A DNA stretch of 64,000 nt from Candidatus Altimarinota bacterium (lineage in GTDB: Bacteria; Patescibacteriota; Gracilibacteria; BD1-5; UBA6164): positions 248,001-312,000 of the forward strand of contig JAQTWV010000001.1 in assembly GCA_028689115.1 (NCBI GenBank). Reading direction: 5' to 3'. This document shows, piece after piece, positions 1 to 10,920 of this stretch; within the stretch, counting starts at the first letter, position 1, and each line of letters opens with the position of its first letter. The notes beneath the pieces are model-generated. The model saw nothing but the letters and a program-made list of their open reading frames with translations. It had not been told where the DNA came from and searched no databases. The position numbers and the translations under genes were made by a program.

Positions 1-33
1 TTGGCGTGGGTTTACTTCTTTAAAGTTTTTCAT
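1..33 (-). CDS. Start of a gene running off the left edge
   Basis: Only the first eleven codons are visible on the minus strand, beginning MKNFKEVNPRQ. It starts 5 bp after the stop of the next gene upstream, so the two are probably co-transcribed. Too little is present to name a family. Confidence 0.5.
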   Translation of the reverse strand, partial: MKNFKEVNPRQ

Positions 34-38
34 TTTTA

Positions 39-422
39 TTATTTAGGAATAAAATTATTTTTCATTTTTTTTAAAGCGTCAATGTCATTATCTTCTTTAC
101 AAAATCATTTAGCTCTTCTATATCAATCATAAAATCATTCACTATAAGAAACTATTTTAGAAGCACTAATTATAATTCATATTATTAATATTAATCAAAT
201 TACTAAATATACTTGCATATTATAATAAAAATATAGTCACAATAATAGTAATATTATTAGTATTATTATATGATTTATTTTTTTAATTTTTATGTTTTCT
301 TTTTCTTTAATATTTTTATATTCATTTTCAGTTTCTTTATTTAAAAATTTTAAATATTTTGAAAAATCACTATAAAAATCTGTATCATTTTTAATTAAAT
401 TATCTAATTCTGTTTTTTCCAT
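39..422 (-). CDS. Small protein with two membrane segments
   Basis: 127 residues in code 25; the standard code would stop it at residue 61. A charged, Lys/Glu-rich N-terminal half of about 50 residues precedes two hydrophobic segments (about 52-68 and 74-92), then a GFYDGYRRAKGF stretch and a charged tail ending KKMKNNFIPK. I do not recognise the family. A double membrane anchor presenting a cytoplasmic coiled region is the simplest reading. It lies directly upstream of the partial gene at the window edge. Confidence 0.75.
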
Positions 423-808
423 ATTAATTATATTATTTTATAAAAGCAGGAGAGCTTTTTTCTTCTGTACTTTTGTCACCAAAAGTACCAAAAGTGCTTA
501 AGAGTTCGAACTTTCGCACACAGTCTACTAGGGTTTTTCTCTCGTTTCACGGCGAAATCTCACCCTTAAGAATCCCATTGATACACATCGAAAGATTTTT
601 TGTTTTTTACTATTTTTAAAAAACTTCTAGAAACCTCCAGGGGTCTTAGGGGTTGAGATAGTGATTACTTACCGTAAGAGATAAAACTCAGCTAGCTAGT
701 TCGAAAACCCCTAAAACTTTTGTTACTTTTAGTTATAAAAGTAAGAAGGCTTTTCATAAAAGTAAGATAAAATATAAAAATCATTTTTACTAATTTTTTT
801 GTTCTCTT
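423..808. other. Gene-free stretch, richer in GC than its surroundings
   Basis: No convincing reading frame on either strand. The interval from about 445 to 760 is visibly richer in G and C than the neighbouring genes. It contains a perfect 9-bp inverted repeat (GTACTTTTG at 467-475 with CAAAAGTAC at 480-488), a short hairpin around TTTCACGGCGAAA, and runs such as AGGGGTCTTAGGGG. It could be a repeat-family element or an RNA gene; I cannot place it in a known family. Confidence 0.5.
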
Positions 809-1069
809 TTACCTCCTTAATCACAAAACTTCAACAATTTTTTCAGCAATTTCTCTAGATTGTTTAATAAATAGTTCTTCAGCAACAATACTTTTACGTA
901 ATTCTTTTATTCTAATGTCTTCTGCTTCATTTCTTCATTTCTTTATAAGTTCAGTGATTAATGCATTATTTGCCATTATTATATCATTTGCTATTGATAT
1001 TTCTTCTTCAACCATTTTTAAATTTTCTGGACTTGGATTATTTCATAATCATTCTATATATTTTAACAT
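809..1069 (-). CDS. Hypothetical helical protein
   Basis: 86 residues, beginning MLKYIEGLGNNPSPENL and then almost wholly charged and helical, with heptad-like spacing through ISIANDIIMANNALITELI. Two of its early glycines are TGA codons. No signal peptide or membrane segment. A TAA stop follows the tail VLGLRR. Family not recognised; a small cytoplasmic coiled-coil protein is likely. Confidence 0.75.
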
Positions 1070-1092
1070 TGTTTATTATTATTAATTTAAAT

Positions 1093-1662
1093 TTATTGTC
1101 ATTTTAATATCTCATATATTTCTAGATTTTGATTTCTAGCACAAACTGTTGCTTTTCACGAAGTTTCTGCATTAAAAGTAGATTCAAGTCATATTTTTTT
1201 TCTAAAATCTTCTATTAAATCATTTACTTCTTGTTCCGTTTTAGTTTCTGAAATAACTTCTATTTCATATCTTTTTCAATATTGAAAACTATCTATGTCT
1301 ATATTTATAGTTTCTCATCACATATTGTATTCAAATTTCTCTCTACTTGTATCTATAAATAATACTCAAGTTGTATCATCTATGCAGATATTAAACTCTT
1401 TTTTTAAAATATGGTCTATTTCATCATCTCAAGTTATTTCATTTGAAACAACTAAATTCGTAGATTTATCTATTTTTGTAATCTTTAATTCATAGATTCA
1501 ATTTCTCATTCTCAGATAATACATAGCTTTAAAAAGCTTATAATCTGGAGTATCTAGGTAATAATCTTTTAGGTTTTCTATTCATACGCTTTTACAATTT
1601 TCTAGTATTTTTTCATAATCATCAAGTCTAAAAGTATATTTTTTTTCTATTTCAATATGCAT
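1093..1662 (-). CDS. CYTH-domain phosphatase (thiamine-triphosphatase-like)
   Basis: 189 residues. The N-terminus MHIEIEKKYTF is the ExExK signature of the CYTH superfamily, whose members bind triphosphates and two metal ions inside a beta tunnel. It is followed by YYLDTPDYKLFKAMYYLRMR and YELKITK, the DTPDY-LR-R and L-K blocks typical of thiamine triphosphatase and class IV adenylate cyclase relatives. Acidic and basic residues continue through YEIEVISETK. Likely substrate is an inorganic or nucleoside triphosphate; cyclase activity cannot be excluded. Length fits the family. Confidence 0.82.
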
Positions 1663-1671
1663 TTTTAATTG

Positions 1672-1905
1672 TTAACTTTTAAAATCACTGATTAAATCAA
1701 GAGCAGTTTCCTTGTATTCTTCATCACCAAATTCTAAAAATAAAGTAGCTTCATGTAGTATATCATCTATCTTATCCATATCATTTTCATCTAATCAAGT
1801 AGTATATAGAGTTTCTACTATGAAGTCTATATTTTCAGTGTTTTCTTGAACCAATGCTTCTTCTAGTTTTGATAAATAATTATCATATAGTTCTTTTTCT
1901 TTCAT
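1672..1905 (-). CDS. Hypothetical acidic small protein
   Basis: 77 residues, strongly acidic, starting MKEKELYDNYLSKLEE and ending LDLISDFKS. Predicted all-helical and cytoplasmic; no known motif. It ends 10 bp before the start of the CYTH gene, on the same strand, so the two probably form an operon. Confidence 0.75.
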
Positions 1906-2242
1906 AATATAAAAAATTATTAAATAATACTAAACTTAAAATAATTCATATAATTTGTGTAAACAATCGATTTTTACAAAATCTCTTTGCGTCATAACTT
2001 AAAAAAGTATAAAAAATGTGTATTTCAAAATAAATTTGAAATGCATATTTTTTATACTTTCGGTCCCAAATATATGAGAAGTTACCACCTAAAGTTTATA
2101 CTTAATTTTATATTTTTAACGAGATATTTTACTTCTCGGGAGATTCTACTTAGTAGTATTACTTTTCTTTCTCCAGCTTGTGGTTGATAGCCACTCTAAC
2201 GCTTTTGTTCATTATATATAATTGAATTAGAAAATCAATTTT
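1906..2242. other. Gene-free stretch with a long hairpin; possible structured RNA
   Basis: Arms at 2004-2029 and 2035-2060 form an almost perfect 26-bp hairpin, the two central differences being compatible with G-U pairs. Downstream, GAGAAGT (about 2078) can pair with ACTTCTC (about 2131), enclosing about 45 nt. The block is less AT-rich than its flanks. On the minus strand it would lie just before the 77-residue acidic protein gene. I cannot match it to RNase P, tmRNA, SRP RNA or a T-box. Confidence 0.45.
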
Positions 2243-2518
2243 TTAATGGTATAATTGTTTTTTTATGTTTTCTAAATCTCTTTCTCAAGTTTCCCATATT
2301 ACACGAAATCTTGCAGAATATGTAATTATCCAGTCAATAATAAATTTTTCTTTAGTTTTATTAAATTCGGGTTTATATAGATTATTTTTATGATTGCAAG
2401 GATTATAAAAAATTTTTCCAATTTTATCCTTGTAATAATCTTTTACTAATAACATTTGAGCGTCATTAGTTCCTTTTAATAATAGATAATTATCATTTTC
2501 TCAATTATCATTTTCCAT
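2243..2518 (-). CDS. Hypothetical protein
   Basis: 91 residues beginning MENDNGENDNYLLLKG and ending ENIKKQLYH. The middle has aromatic and basic residues (YYKDKIGKIFYNPCNHKNN) and a WIITYSARFRVIW stretch. No signal peptide or recognised domain. It sits 33 bp downstream of the CAP-domain gene on the same strand. Confidence 0.7.
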
Positions 2519-2551
2519 AGGAGAGTTTTTAAAAAAATAAATATAATTAAA

Positions 2552-3382
2552 TTATAATTCAGTACAATAATGTGTTGTTATATAAATATTGTAATAATCA
2601 TAGTTTTTATAATATACAGAATCATTTATTTCTTTTTTAATAGCAATTCATAATCATATTTTATTTAAGTTTTTATGCACAATTGCTCTATAGTGAGCAT
2701 CATTTGGATATTTTAATCATTTTTCAGATGTATACATTAAAAAAATTTCTTTTGATGCTTTTAATGCTTCTTCTGTACAATCACTAGAATTTTTTTTACA
2801 ATAATATGAATGATATCATATACTTTCAGAGCTAGTTATTCAGTTTACTGCCTTACATTTAACTCATCTATCCAAAAGCCAATTTTCTATTTGATTATAA
2901 TCATAATAACTACTATTTTCATATCTTTTATGAGTCATAACTCAATTTTCCATATTAATATATGACCATTGAAAAGCAGTATTATCTAGTCTGTCATCAT
3001 ATGAATAATAATTTTTTAAATTAACATTATAACGTACATCATTATGCCATGATAACCAGTTGTTTTTTAATAATTCTAAATTAACTTTATTTTCTTTAGA
3101 ATTATTTTTAGCATATTCAAAAAATTTGATTTGTTTTATTTTTTTTATTAATTCTAGAAGTATTACATAATCTTTACTTTCAGAATTAAGTTTACTTATT
3201 TCAGCAATTTTTTCATTTATAACTATATCTTTATAATTTATTCATAAGGTATTAGCATTTTTTTCTATTTTTCCAACTATTTTATTTATATTTACTTTAT
3301 CACTCCTACTTAACTCGTAAGAATATGTATTATTTATTTTGAGTAATAATATTAAAACTATAGATATTATTATTTTTTTCAT
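2552..3382 (-). CDS. Secreted CAP-superfamily protein
   Basis: 276 residues. A signal peptide (MKKIIISIVLILLLKINNTYS) leads to a helical region (30-100) and then a CAP/SCP-like domain: HNDVRYN, LDNTAFQWS, a THKR histidine and, near the end, YRAIVHKNLNKIGLGIAI, matching the conserved IGxG strand. CAP proteins act outside the cell, often as adhesins or in wall or lipid binding. Several cysteines in the C-terminal half suggest disulfides. The order of blocks fits the family, though sequence is divergent, so the call is good but not certain. Confidence 0.72.
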
Positions 3383-3393
3383 AAATGTTTTAA

Positions 3394-3933
3394 TTACATT
3401 TTATAATAATCATTGAAAAATGGTGAAATTGCAGCTTGAAATGCACTTGAAAACTCATCAACTCTTGTAAGCATATCATTGCTCCACGCTCACATACTAC
3501 CATTTTCACTTCTTATATCTGTTTTTCATGATAACTCTCACATAACTGGTCATAATTCTAAACCTTCTTCATATAGTTTTTTAACTACTAATTTTGGCAC
3601 TTCCATCATTGGTGAAAAACCATAATGTCATTTACTTTTATTATCTTCTATATAAACTATTCATCAGATGTATTTTTTATCTCAAATTTGTGTCGTTCAT
3701 CATTCTATTCATATATAGAAATCAGCTATTATTCATGATTTTTTTAGATTATTTGCTCTATTTTTAGCTCACTGCATAGTTTCTTCTATACTAAGAGGCA
3801 TATCAGAAATATCAGAACTTACAGATTCTAATATGTATTCAACTTCTATATCTTTGAAATAAGGACAATTTTTAATTCAATTTTTTATTCAATCAACTTT
3901 TGGTGCTCTTGTTGTTCAAATTGCTATCTTCAT
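3394..3933 (-). CDS. yjjX: Inosine/xanthosine triphosphatase (YjjX/DUF84 family)
   Basis: 179 residues. The start MKIAIGTTRAPKVDGIK matches the phosphate-binding N-terminus of the family. SSDISDMPLSIEETMQGAKN corresponds to the conserved GVSDQPMGxEET-GAxNRA block, followed by ADFYIGIEGG. These enzymes hydrolyse non-canonical purine triphosphates (ITP, XTP) to protect nucleic acids. Length is normal. It is separated from the upstream kinase-like gene by a strong hairpin, so it probably has its own promoter. Confidence 0.85.
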
Positions 3934-3977
3934 AAAAAAAGGCTAGGGTATAATATTTATACTCTAGCCTTTTTTTT
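3934..3977 (-). terminator. Rho-independent terminator
   Basis: A 12-bp stem (GGCTAGGGTATA with TATACTCTAGCC) flanked by A and T runs. On the minus strand it lies after the shikimate-kinase-like gene and immediately before the YjjX start; it can work in both directions. Confidence 0.75.
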
Positions 3978-4004
3978 GTATTTGTAAAGATATTTTTTAA
4001 TTTT

Positions 4005-4658
4005 TTAAGCAACTTCTAGTATTCTTGAAACATTATCTTTATAAAATTCCATAAATTTAGAAAAAACTACTTCTTTTTCAGCTGCTCTTTCTTCTTTTGT
4101 TTTTCATTCTCTGGCTTCAAAAACTGGAACTTTAAAATCAAAATCTTTTGTTATATTGTAAAAATTATGTCTATATTCTAAAATTTCATCTAAAGTCATT
4201 TCTCATATTCAAACAATTCTATCGCTTTTCATCTCATGTAATCTACTTTTTATTATTTCTATTGGAGTATTTATATATATAACATTTCAATTTTCTCTTA
4301 AATGACTCATTGCATCTAATCTTAGAGGCAAACTTCCTGATGTTGATAATATAGTTGGTCTATCAAAAACTAAATTTCTTCACATAAATCATTCTAATTC
4401 TAAAAAATCATTTTTTCATAATCTCTCAACTAGTGTTTTAACTTTTTGATTAACCAAGTCTTCAGAAGTAAATCATTTATTTTTTAATTTTAATACTCTT
4501 ACAATTTCTTCAGCAGTCTCTAAAGTTATTTTTTCAAGTATATTATCATCAAAATCACAAAGCTCATATCATAATTCATCTTTTAATTTTCTTCATAGAG
4601 TTGTTTTACCTGATCCAGGCATTCAGGTAATAATAATATTTTGTTTAGGAGAGTTCAT
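4005..4658 (-). CDS. Shikimate-kinase-like P-loop kinase
   Basis: 217 residues. Walker A motif GMPGSGKTT at residues 11-19, then CDFDDNILEKI, which resembles the shikimate kinase DxD substrate region, an LSTSGSLPLR segment equivalent to the conserved GGG loop region, and VIYINTPIEIIKSRL. The C-terminal part is longer than in AroK (about 170 residues). It may phosphorylate shikimate or another small hydroxylated substrate; no other aromatic pathway gene is in view, so the substrate is open. Confidence 0.75.
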
Positions 4659-4729
4659 ATTTATTATAAAATTTAATATAAATTTAATATGGTTTTAATA
4701 TTAAATAATAAAAACAAAAAGTCAATTTT

Positions 4730-5161
4730 TTATCTTTTAGCAATTATCTCAATTTCAATTAGTGCTCATTTTTGTAATCTAGAAACCTCAACTATTGTTC
4801 TAGCTGGTTTTAGTACAAAATAGTTTTTATAAACATCATTTACTTTTTTAGAATCATTTATATCTTTTAAATAAATTGTAGTTTTAACTACATTTTTTAA
4901 ACTTAATCCATATTCTTCTAAAAGATAAGATATATTTCTACAAACTTGTCTAGTTTGGAGCTCAATATTTCAATTTATTAATTGCATTGTATTTACATCA
5001 AGTGCAATTTGGCCAGAACAAAACAATAAATCTCATGCAAAAAATGCTTTACTAAAAGGACCAACTGCAGCAGGTGCTTTTGAAGTTGAAAAAAGTTGAT
5101 TTATATCAGTTTTTTCAGTCTCTTCATAAGCATTATTTTTATTTGAAAATATTAAAACCAT
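4730..5161 (-). CDS. ridA: RidA-family reactive intermediate deaminase
   Basis: 143 residues. Family blocks are clear: FCSGQIALD, RQVCRNISYLL, NVVKTTIYLKDINDSKKVND and the C-terminal signature PARTIVEVSRLQKGALIEIE, including the arginine that binds the substrate carboxylate. RidA proteins hydrolyse reactive enamine/imine intermediates as trimers in the cytoplasm. There is an N-terminal extension of about 20 residues compared with typical members of about 128. Confidence 0.9.
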
Positions 5162-5223
5162 ATTTTTTTATTTTAATGTTATTAAATATAATTTTAACAT
5201 AATAAAATTAATAAATCAAAATA

Positions 5224-6855
5224 TTAATAGCTTTGTCATATTCTATCCAAAATCAATTTTAAATTACTAAATTTTTCTGAGAAAAATCTATTTTCATTAT
5301 ATAATTTTTTAACAAAAATATTGTCATAATACATTGAATTTTTATTCCACATATCAGGTAATTTTTCTAATCATTTTTTATAATAGTAAATTGAGATTTT
5401 TTTATCTATATTCCAAAATAAATCTCAACAAAACAAGTTATTTTCAGCAGAATTTATAGATTGTGTTAGATTTTTACAGATTATTTCATAACTATTGTTT
5501 GATTTTAGTATACTATTTTCTATATTTTCATTTTTTAAATTTGTGTATATTTCTATATTTGAAGTATAATTTTTACTTAAAAAACTCTTATTTTCTTCTT
5601 TATAATAAATTATTGAACTTATTATAGAAAATATAGAAATTATTATAAAAAATATTTTTAAAAGATAAGCATTTTTTATATTTTTACTTTTTTTATAAAT
5701 AATAGAAATTATTAAAATTATAAAAAAATAGTGAATGATAGATGAAAAATTAAATAAATTAAAAATTAAAAATAATAAAATAGAGTGAAAATAAGGATTA
5801 TTTTTATAGTTTTTTATGAAATTGTAAATTATATATAAAAATAGTATTAATCATAAAAATCAATAATTTAATAAAATTGAAATTACTAAATTATGAGGTC
5901 TATCTGCCGTAAAACCAGAGTTTTCAAATATATATAAATAAGGTGATTTATAATTATCAAATAAGTATTGTAAACTATCATTTCATAATCAGAAAATTAT
6001 GTATTTTATATCTGAAAATATGACTTTTAAACTTGTCTCTATAATAAAAAATCTAGATATAAATGAATTTAATTTTGTAATAATACCAAAATTATAAATC
6101 AAGATTAATACTCAAAAACTTATCAAAAATAAAAAAGTAATTATGTATTTTTTTTCTAGTTTTAGTTTTTTTATTAAAAACCACAATACATATATTACGT
6201 AAATTACAATTCATATAAAAGATTTACTAAGAAAAATGGCAATACTAAACAATACAAAAATAAAAAATATATAATTATTTTTTATTTTATCCAATAAAAA
6301 TGGCAATAATATAAGTAAAAAAAGTGCTAATAAATTTGGATGTCAAAAAGTTCAAAATGCTCTATTTTGTATTTCGTTATACACAAAAGTAGGGAAGTAA
6401 TACTCTTTTATTGTTAATAAAATAGGAATAATACTTAAAAAAAGAATATATTTTAATATATTTATTTTAGTATCTTTTTTCTGATTAATTAGGATTATTA
6501 ATAATCAAATTAGATTTATAAACATAAGTAATCAATTTCATTTTACTTCATTTCAAAATATATTTGTCAAAAAAAAGCTTGAGCTTATAAGTGATATAAA
6601 AAATAATCATAAGATAGCGTAAATTACCTTAGGAATAATTATTTTTTTTCTGAAATTTAATAAAAAATAAATTATTATAAAAAGTGAAGAAAATACATTA
6701 AAAAATATAGCTTTTGTAAATTCAAAATTTCATTTTACATATAATCACAAATCAATTCAAAAATTATTTAAAATTTTTGAATTGATTAAACTTAAAATTA
6801 CAAAAAATGTAGTAAAAAGCATTATAATTATTTTTTGGTTTACTCAAACCATCAT
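5224..6855 (-). CDS. O-antigen ligase/polymerase-like membrane protein
   Basis: 543 residues with ten or more membrane segments. A FGTFGHPNLLALFLL segment followed later by ADRPHNLVISILLNYG are the two hallmarks of the Wzy_C/O-antigen ligase family (a G-H-P-N block, then an R-x-H-N loop). The last 130 residues are a soluble Lys/Asn-rich tail. Likely role is joining or polymerising surface glycans at the outer face of the membrane. Two adjacent ATG codons are possible starts; both overlap the end of the CorA gene by about 13-16 bp, indicating coupling. Confidence 0.72.
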
Positions 6856-7766
6856 CTTTTTTTAAAAACTAATCATAGAGAGAAAGACAATACTATCATC
6901 AATATAACTATTATATAAAATGCACTACTCCATTCTTGCATTGGAAGTTTTACATTCATTCAATAAATTCAAACTATAAAAGTTAGTGTTCATATTATAA
7001 GTGTAAAAACAGTAAGCCTAGCTAATATAGAGTTTATTTTTATACTCATAAGTGAGTTATAAACATCAGTTAGTGAAGTTACGTTTTTAGATAATACAGT
7101 TATATTATTATCTATTTTATCTAGTTTATAGATTATATCTTCAAAATATAAATCAAGTTGTCATTCGTAAAATTTTTCAATTATTTTTTGCATTTCAGTT
7201 AAAAGTTCTCATTGAAAAATAAAGTTATGTTTCAAAAATACTAAATTTCTTTTTTTAACCATTATTTCTTCTAGAAGTTTTTTATTAACTCAATTTTGGT
7301 CAAATATTCATTCTTCCAAATTCATTATATCTTTGTTTGATTTACCTAATATATCTAAAGTTTTATCATACATCGTATCAATTATCTTGTACAATATATA
7401 ATAAGGCGAAATTTTATATTTTTCTGGATCTTCTAATTCATTTGTTTCATTTATATATTCTTCTTTTATCTTTTCTATATTATTACTTGGAAGAGAAGTT
7501 ATAGTAATTATAAAGTTTTTTCACAAAATAAACGAAAATTCATTTGATTTATATCTTTTGTTTGAATAATCATACTTTGGAAAATGAAGTACCATAAAAA
7601 TATGATTATCATAAGTATCTACTTTATCTTGAGTAGTTTGCTCAATTATATCATCTATAATTATTTCATGTAAATCATATTCATCTCAAATTCAAACAAG
7701 TTCATCTTTTGTAGGATTTTGAAAATGAATCCAATTTACTTGTCATATTTTTAGTAAGTGTTTCAT
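6840..7766 (-). CDS. corA: CorA-family magnesium/divalent cation channel
   Basis: 308 residues. A large N-terminal cytoplasmic domain and long helix precede two C-terminal membrane segments. The first ends with the invariant selectivity motif GIYGMN, with GMN at residues 269-271; its glycine is a TGA codon. The chain ends LGLVFKKRGWFE, as in CorA proteins. CorA forms pentamers that take up Mg2+ (or Co2+/Ni2+). Length is normal. The 3' end overlaps the downstream O-antigen-ligase-like gene. Confidence 0.9.
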
Positions 7767-7789
7767 ATTTAATTATGATAAAGATATAA

Positions 7790-8221
7790 TTATATTCTTT
7801 TTAATATTTCTTTAATTTGTAAAAAAGTACTATCTAGGTTCAACACTTCATCTTTTGAAAAAAATCTATATTCTGCTATTTCTTCATCTTGAATTTTTAT
7901 TTCTCCTGATTTTATTTCACTTAAAAAAATATATTCAATTTTTTTAATATTTTTTCAGTTTCCATTTAAAAAATCTATCTTATAAATACAAATAGGTGCA
8001 GGTTTTTCCTTTATATTTTCTATTTCAAAACCTATTTTATTTCATAAGATTTTTATTTCTAGATTAAGTTCTTCTTTTATTTCTCTTTTTATTGCTTTGT
8101 AAATATCTTCTCATTCTTCAATATGACCACCAGGAAGCGTCCAATAATCTTTTTTATTGTGTCTTACCATTAAGTATTTTCATTCATTATTTCTTAGAAA
8201 TGTTCTTGTTACTTGTCTCAT
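7790..8221 (-). CDS. Nudix hydrolase
   Basis: 143 residues. The complete Nudix box GHIEEGEDIYKAIKREIKEE (Gx5Ex7REUxEE) is at about residues 29-48, preceded by DYWTLPG. These enzymes hydrolyse nucleoside diphosphates linked to another moiety, using Mg2+ bound by the box glutamates. The substrate cannot be predicted. It sits 15 bp after the end of the Elp3 gene and 23 bp before CorA, in the same direction. Confidence 0.88.
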
Positions 8222-8236
8222 TTTTGCGTATTTTAA

Positions 8237-9922
8237 TTATAAATATTTAACCATATATTCTCATTCTAATATATATCATCTTTTTTCATAATAAGCTCTA
8301 ACTCAAACTCATGCAATTACTGCCATTTTTGTGTATCAAGCTTCTCTTGCTATATTTTCACTTTTTTCAATTAATCTTTTACCGAAACCAAGATGTTGAC
8401 CAAAAGTACTTCAAGCTTCTCAAATACTTAATTGATCTCAAAAAGTGTGAATTTCTCTTATAAGTGCAGCATCTTTTAGTTCAGGTAATACTTCTAAAAC
8501 TTCTTGATTTTCTTTTGGTAATCTAAGTCTAAGTAAGCTAAAAATAGTTCTATCATTAGCATCTTCAAATGTTAAAAAATGTTCTATTCAATCAGATGCT
8601 TCATATTTAAAATCATTCAATGTTGCATCACTTGCTTTATTTTTACCAAATTTTATTTCTCTATGTCTTATGTCAACCATTTTTATTCATTCTGCTTTCA
8701 GTTTATCTTCAACAATCTGTCTTAGATTTGCTAATTTACTTCATTCAAGTATTTCACTAGCTGGAATATCTCTATAAGTTCTATTTAATCTGACATATTC
8801 TGGAACCATAGATTCCAGTTTTGCTGTTAAATTTACAAGTGTTTCATCATCATAAGCCTTAAATCATCCATTTTTCCAAATTTCAGTCAATTCAGATTTA
8901 TCAGTTACCATCATAGGATAGATTTTTAATTCATCTGGTCTAAATGCTTGGTCATCAAAAACTCTAGCTAGTGAAGCTATATCCATTTCTGGATTAGAAC
9001 CAAGTAAATTTGGCATTATATGAGCAACTACTTTAAATCCTGCATCTTTCAGCATCTTAGTTGCTTTTATACTTTCAGCATTTCAATGTCATCTCTTATT
9101 TAGTTTATTTATTTCATCAAAAGTAGTTTGATATCATATTTCTACTCTTGTTACTCAATAATTTCTAAGTCTTTTTATTTCTTCTGGATTTATCCAATCT
9201 GGTCTTGTTTCTATTGCTACTCAAATAACTCTACATCTAGAGCTTTCATTTAATTTTTTTGCCTCCTCTAAGCTAGATGAAATCTTTGCTTTATAGGTTT
9301 CATTGATTTTAAAACTCGCAAATTTATCTCAACTTAATTCAGTTTTTTCTATAAATACTTTCATTTCATCATAAGTATTAAAAGCATCATAGATTCATTT
9401 TATAAAATCTTGTTGATATTTTAGAGGGTAAACTGACCATGTTCCTCAAATTATTCTTATATCATTTTTTTCTATCTTATGACCTGTTATTTCAAGAGCT
9501 CTAAGTCTGTTGTGAATTTGTTTTATAGGATCAAATTGGTTTAATTCAGCTCTTTGAACCGCAGGTTCATTTGGTATATAACTTTTTGGAAGTCATTCAA
9601 AACTAGGACAGTAAACACATTCTCCAGGACATCACCAAAATTTAGTAAGTAGGGAAATAACTGTAACTCCAGATTGACTTCTAACTCATCTTTTTCTAAG
9701 TATTTTTTGAAAATATAGATTTTCTTCTATTTCTCCGCTTGCTATTAATTCATTGTACCTTTCAATTAATTCTATACTTGAATATGGTTTTTTAATCTTG
9801 TAAATTGAGTAAATCTTATTTTTTATCTTATGAAAATCATCTTTGGTAAATTCTCAAAGTTTCTTTTTGCTTTCAGCTAATCAAGCTTTTAAAATTTCAT
9901 CTATTATTTCTACTATTATCAT
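8237..9922 (-). CDS. Elp3-family radical SAM/acetyltransferase
   Basis: 561 residues. The radical SAM cluster cysteines are C98, C102 and C105 in GGCPGECVYCP. The central part carries RVIGVAIETRPD and HIMPNLLGSNPEMD, both strongly conserved in Elp3. The C-terminus is a GNAT domain: STFGQHLGFGKRLIEKSE, then VRAYYEKRGYILEGEYM. Elp3 adds a carboxymethyl group at tRNA wobble U34 using SAM and acetyl-CoA. Bacterial homologues act without the other Elongator subunits; their presence in code-25 bacteria is notable but the family assignment is firm. Confidence 0.92.
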
Positions 9923-9974
9923 AATTTTTCTTAATATTTATATTTTTTCATTATATTAATAAACTTAAAATTAA

Positions 9975-10004
9975 CAAAAAAAAGTACTATTTTAGTACTT
10001 TTTT
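9975..10004 (-). terminator. Rho-independent terminator
   Basis: Stem AAAAGTACT with AGTACTTTT and flanking A/T runs, between the 154-residue protein gene and elp3. Confidence 0.7.
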
Positions 10005-10007
10005 AGT

Positions 10008-10472
10008 TTACATTGTTTTTAGTCACAACATTTCTGAGCATGTAGTATCATCTATTCTTTTAGTTTCTCATTTTCAAGTTATTACTATTCTATTTCATCT
10101 AAGTAGGTTAGTTTTATTACTTAATTCTCAATAATTTATTTCTACATTTTGACAAGTAACATCTTTGTTAATTATATATTTTTTATCAAAATTTGACATA
10201 GTTATTACATATTCTGATTTTCATTCCTTTTTATCACATCTAAATCATATAACTTTTACATTTCAATCAGTTGTTTTTTCTACGTATTCTATTGTTTCAC
10301 AAATTCATTTTTTTTTCATTTCATCAAGAATTTCTGTTTGTTTTAATATAGTTTCTACTTCAACTTGTGTGAAATTTGTTGTTTCAACAGTTTGATTTGA
10401 TAATTTATGTATTACTCAAAAACTTAATCAAGCAGCAATTACTCAAACTGAAATTTTATTTTTTAATGACAT
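10008..10472 (-). CDS. Secreted or anchored hypothetical protein
   Basis: 154 residues. An N-terminal signal-like segment (MSLKNKISVGVIAAGLSFGV) precedes a soluble domain with four cysteines (GICETIE, FRCDKKEG, VTCQNVEI, TTCSEMLG), suggesting two disulfides outside the cell. No known family. It lies just upstream of the Elp3 gene but is separated from it by a terminator, and directly follows the frameshifted secreted-protein gene. Confidence 0.72.
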
Positions 10473-10477
10473 ATTTT

Positions 10478-10920
10478 TTAATTAGTTATAAGATCAGAAC
10501 AAGGATATTCCATTAATAATTTTTCATTTTTACTAATTATTATAGATCATTCTCAATGTTTAATTTCTGTTATTATTTGTCAATTTACAATTATTTTAGA
10601 TACTAAATCAGCACAAGAATAATTTTGTCATCTATATGTGATTTTAAATTTTGATTTTTTAATTTCTGATTGAATACTTGAACTTCAATTTACACAAGAT
10701 AATTTTTCTGTTACCTTAGTTGTTAATCACTTTTTTTCAGTTTTTGTTGATTCTAAATTACAATTTTGTTTTAATTCACTTATTTTTCATAAAACTATTT
10801 CTACTCATGAATTAGTTTTTAATTTATTTCTATTTACTTCTTCTGATAATCATGATGAATTTGCATTTACTTGGTTTGATAATACCAATCAACTTATAAC
10901 TAAAGCTTGTTTTATATTCA
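10478..10920 (-). pseudogene. Secreted protein gene with an apparent frameshift
   Basis: From ATG at 10920 a signal peptide reads MNIKQALVISGLVLSNQVNA, then the frame runs into a stop at 10834-10836. A second frame, which lacks a start of its own, continues from about 10861 to the TAA at 10478-10480 with a sensible protein (SSGLSEEVNRNKLKTNSG onward, ending PCSDLITN). Adding one T in the short run at about 10860 would join them into about 147 residues. This may be a real inactivating deletion, phase variation, or a sequence error. No known domain; four cysteines as in its neighbour. Confidence 0.65.

Noticed and set aside
1975-2210. T-box riboswitch (an AGGTGGTAAC string on the minus strand)
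   Set aside because: The match to the T-box core is weak, there is no clear specifier loop, and no aminoacyl-tRNA synthetase or amino acid gene follows.
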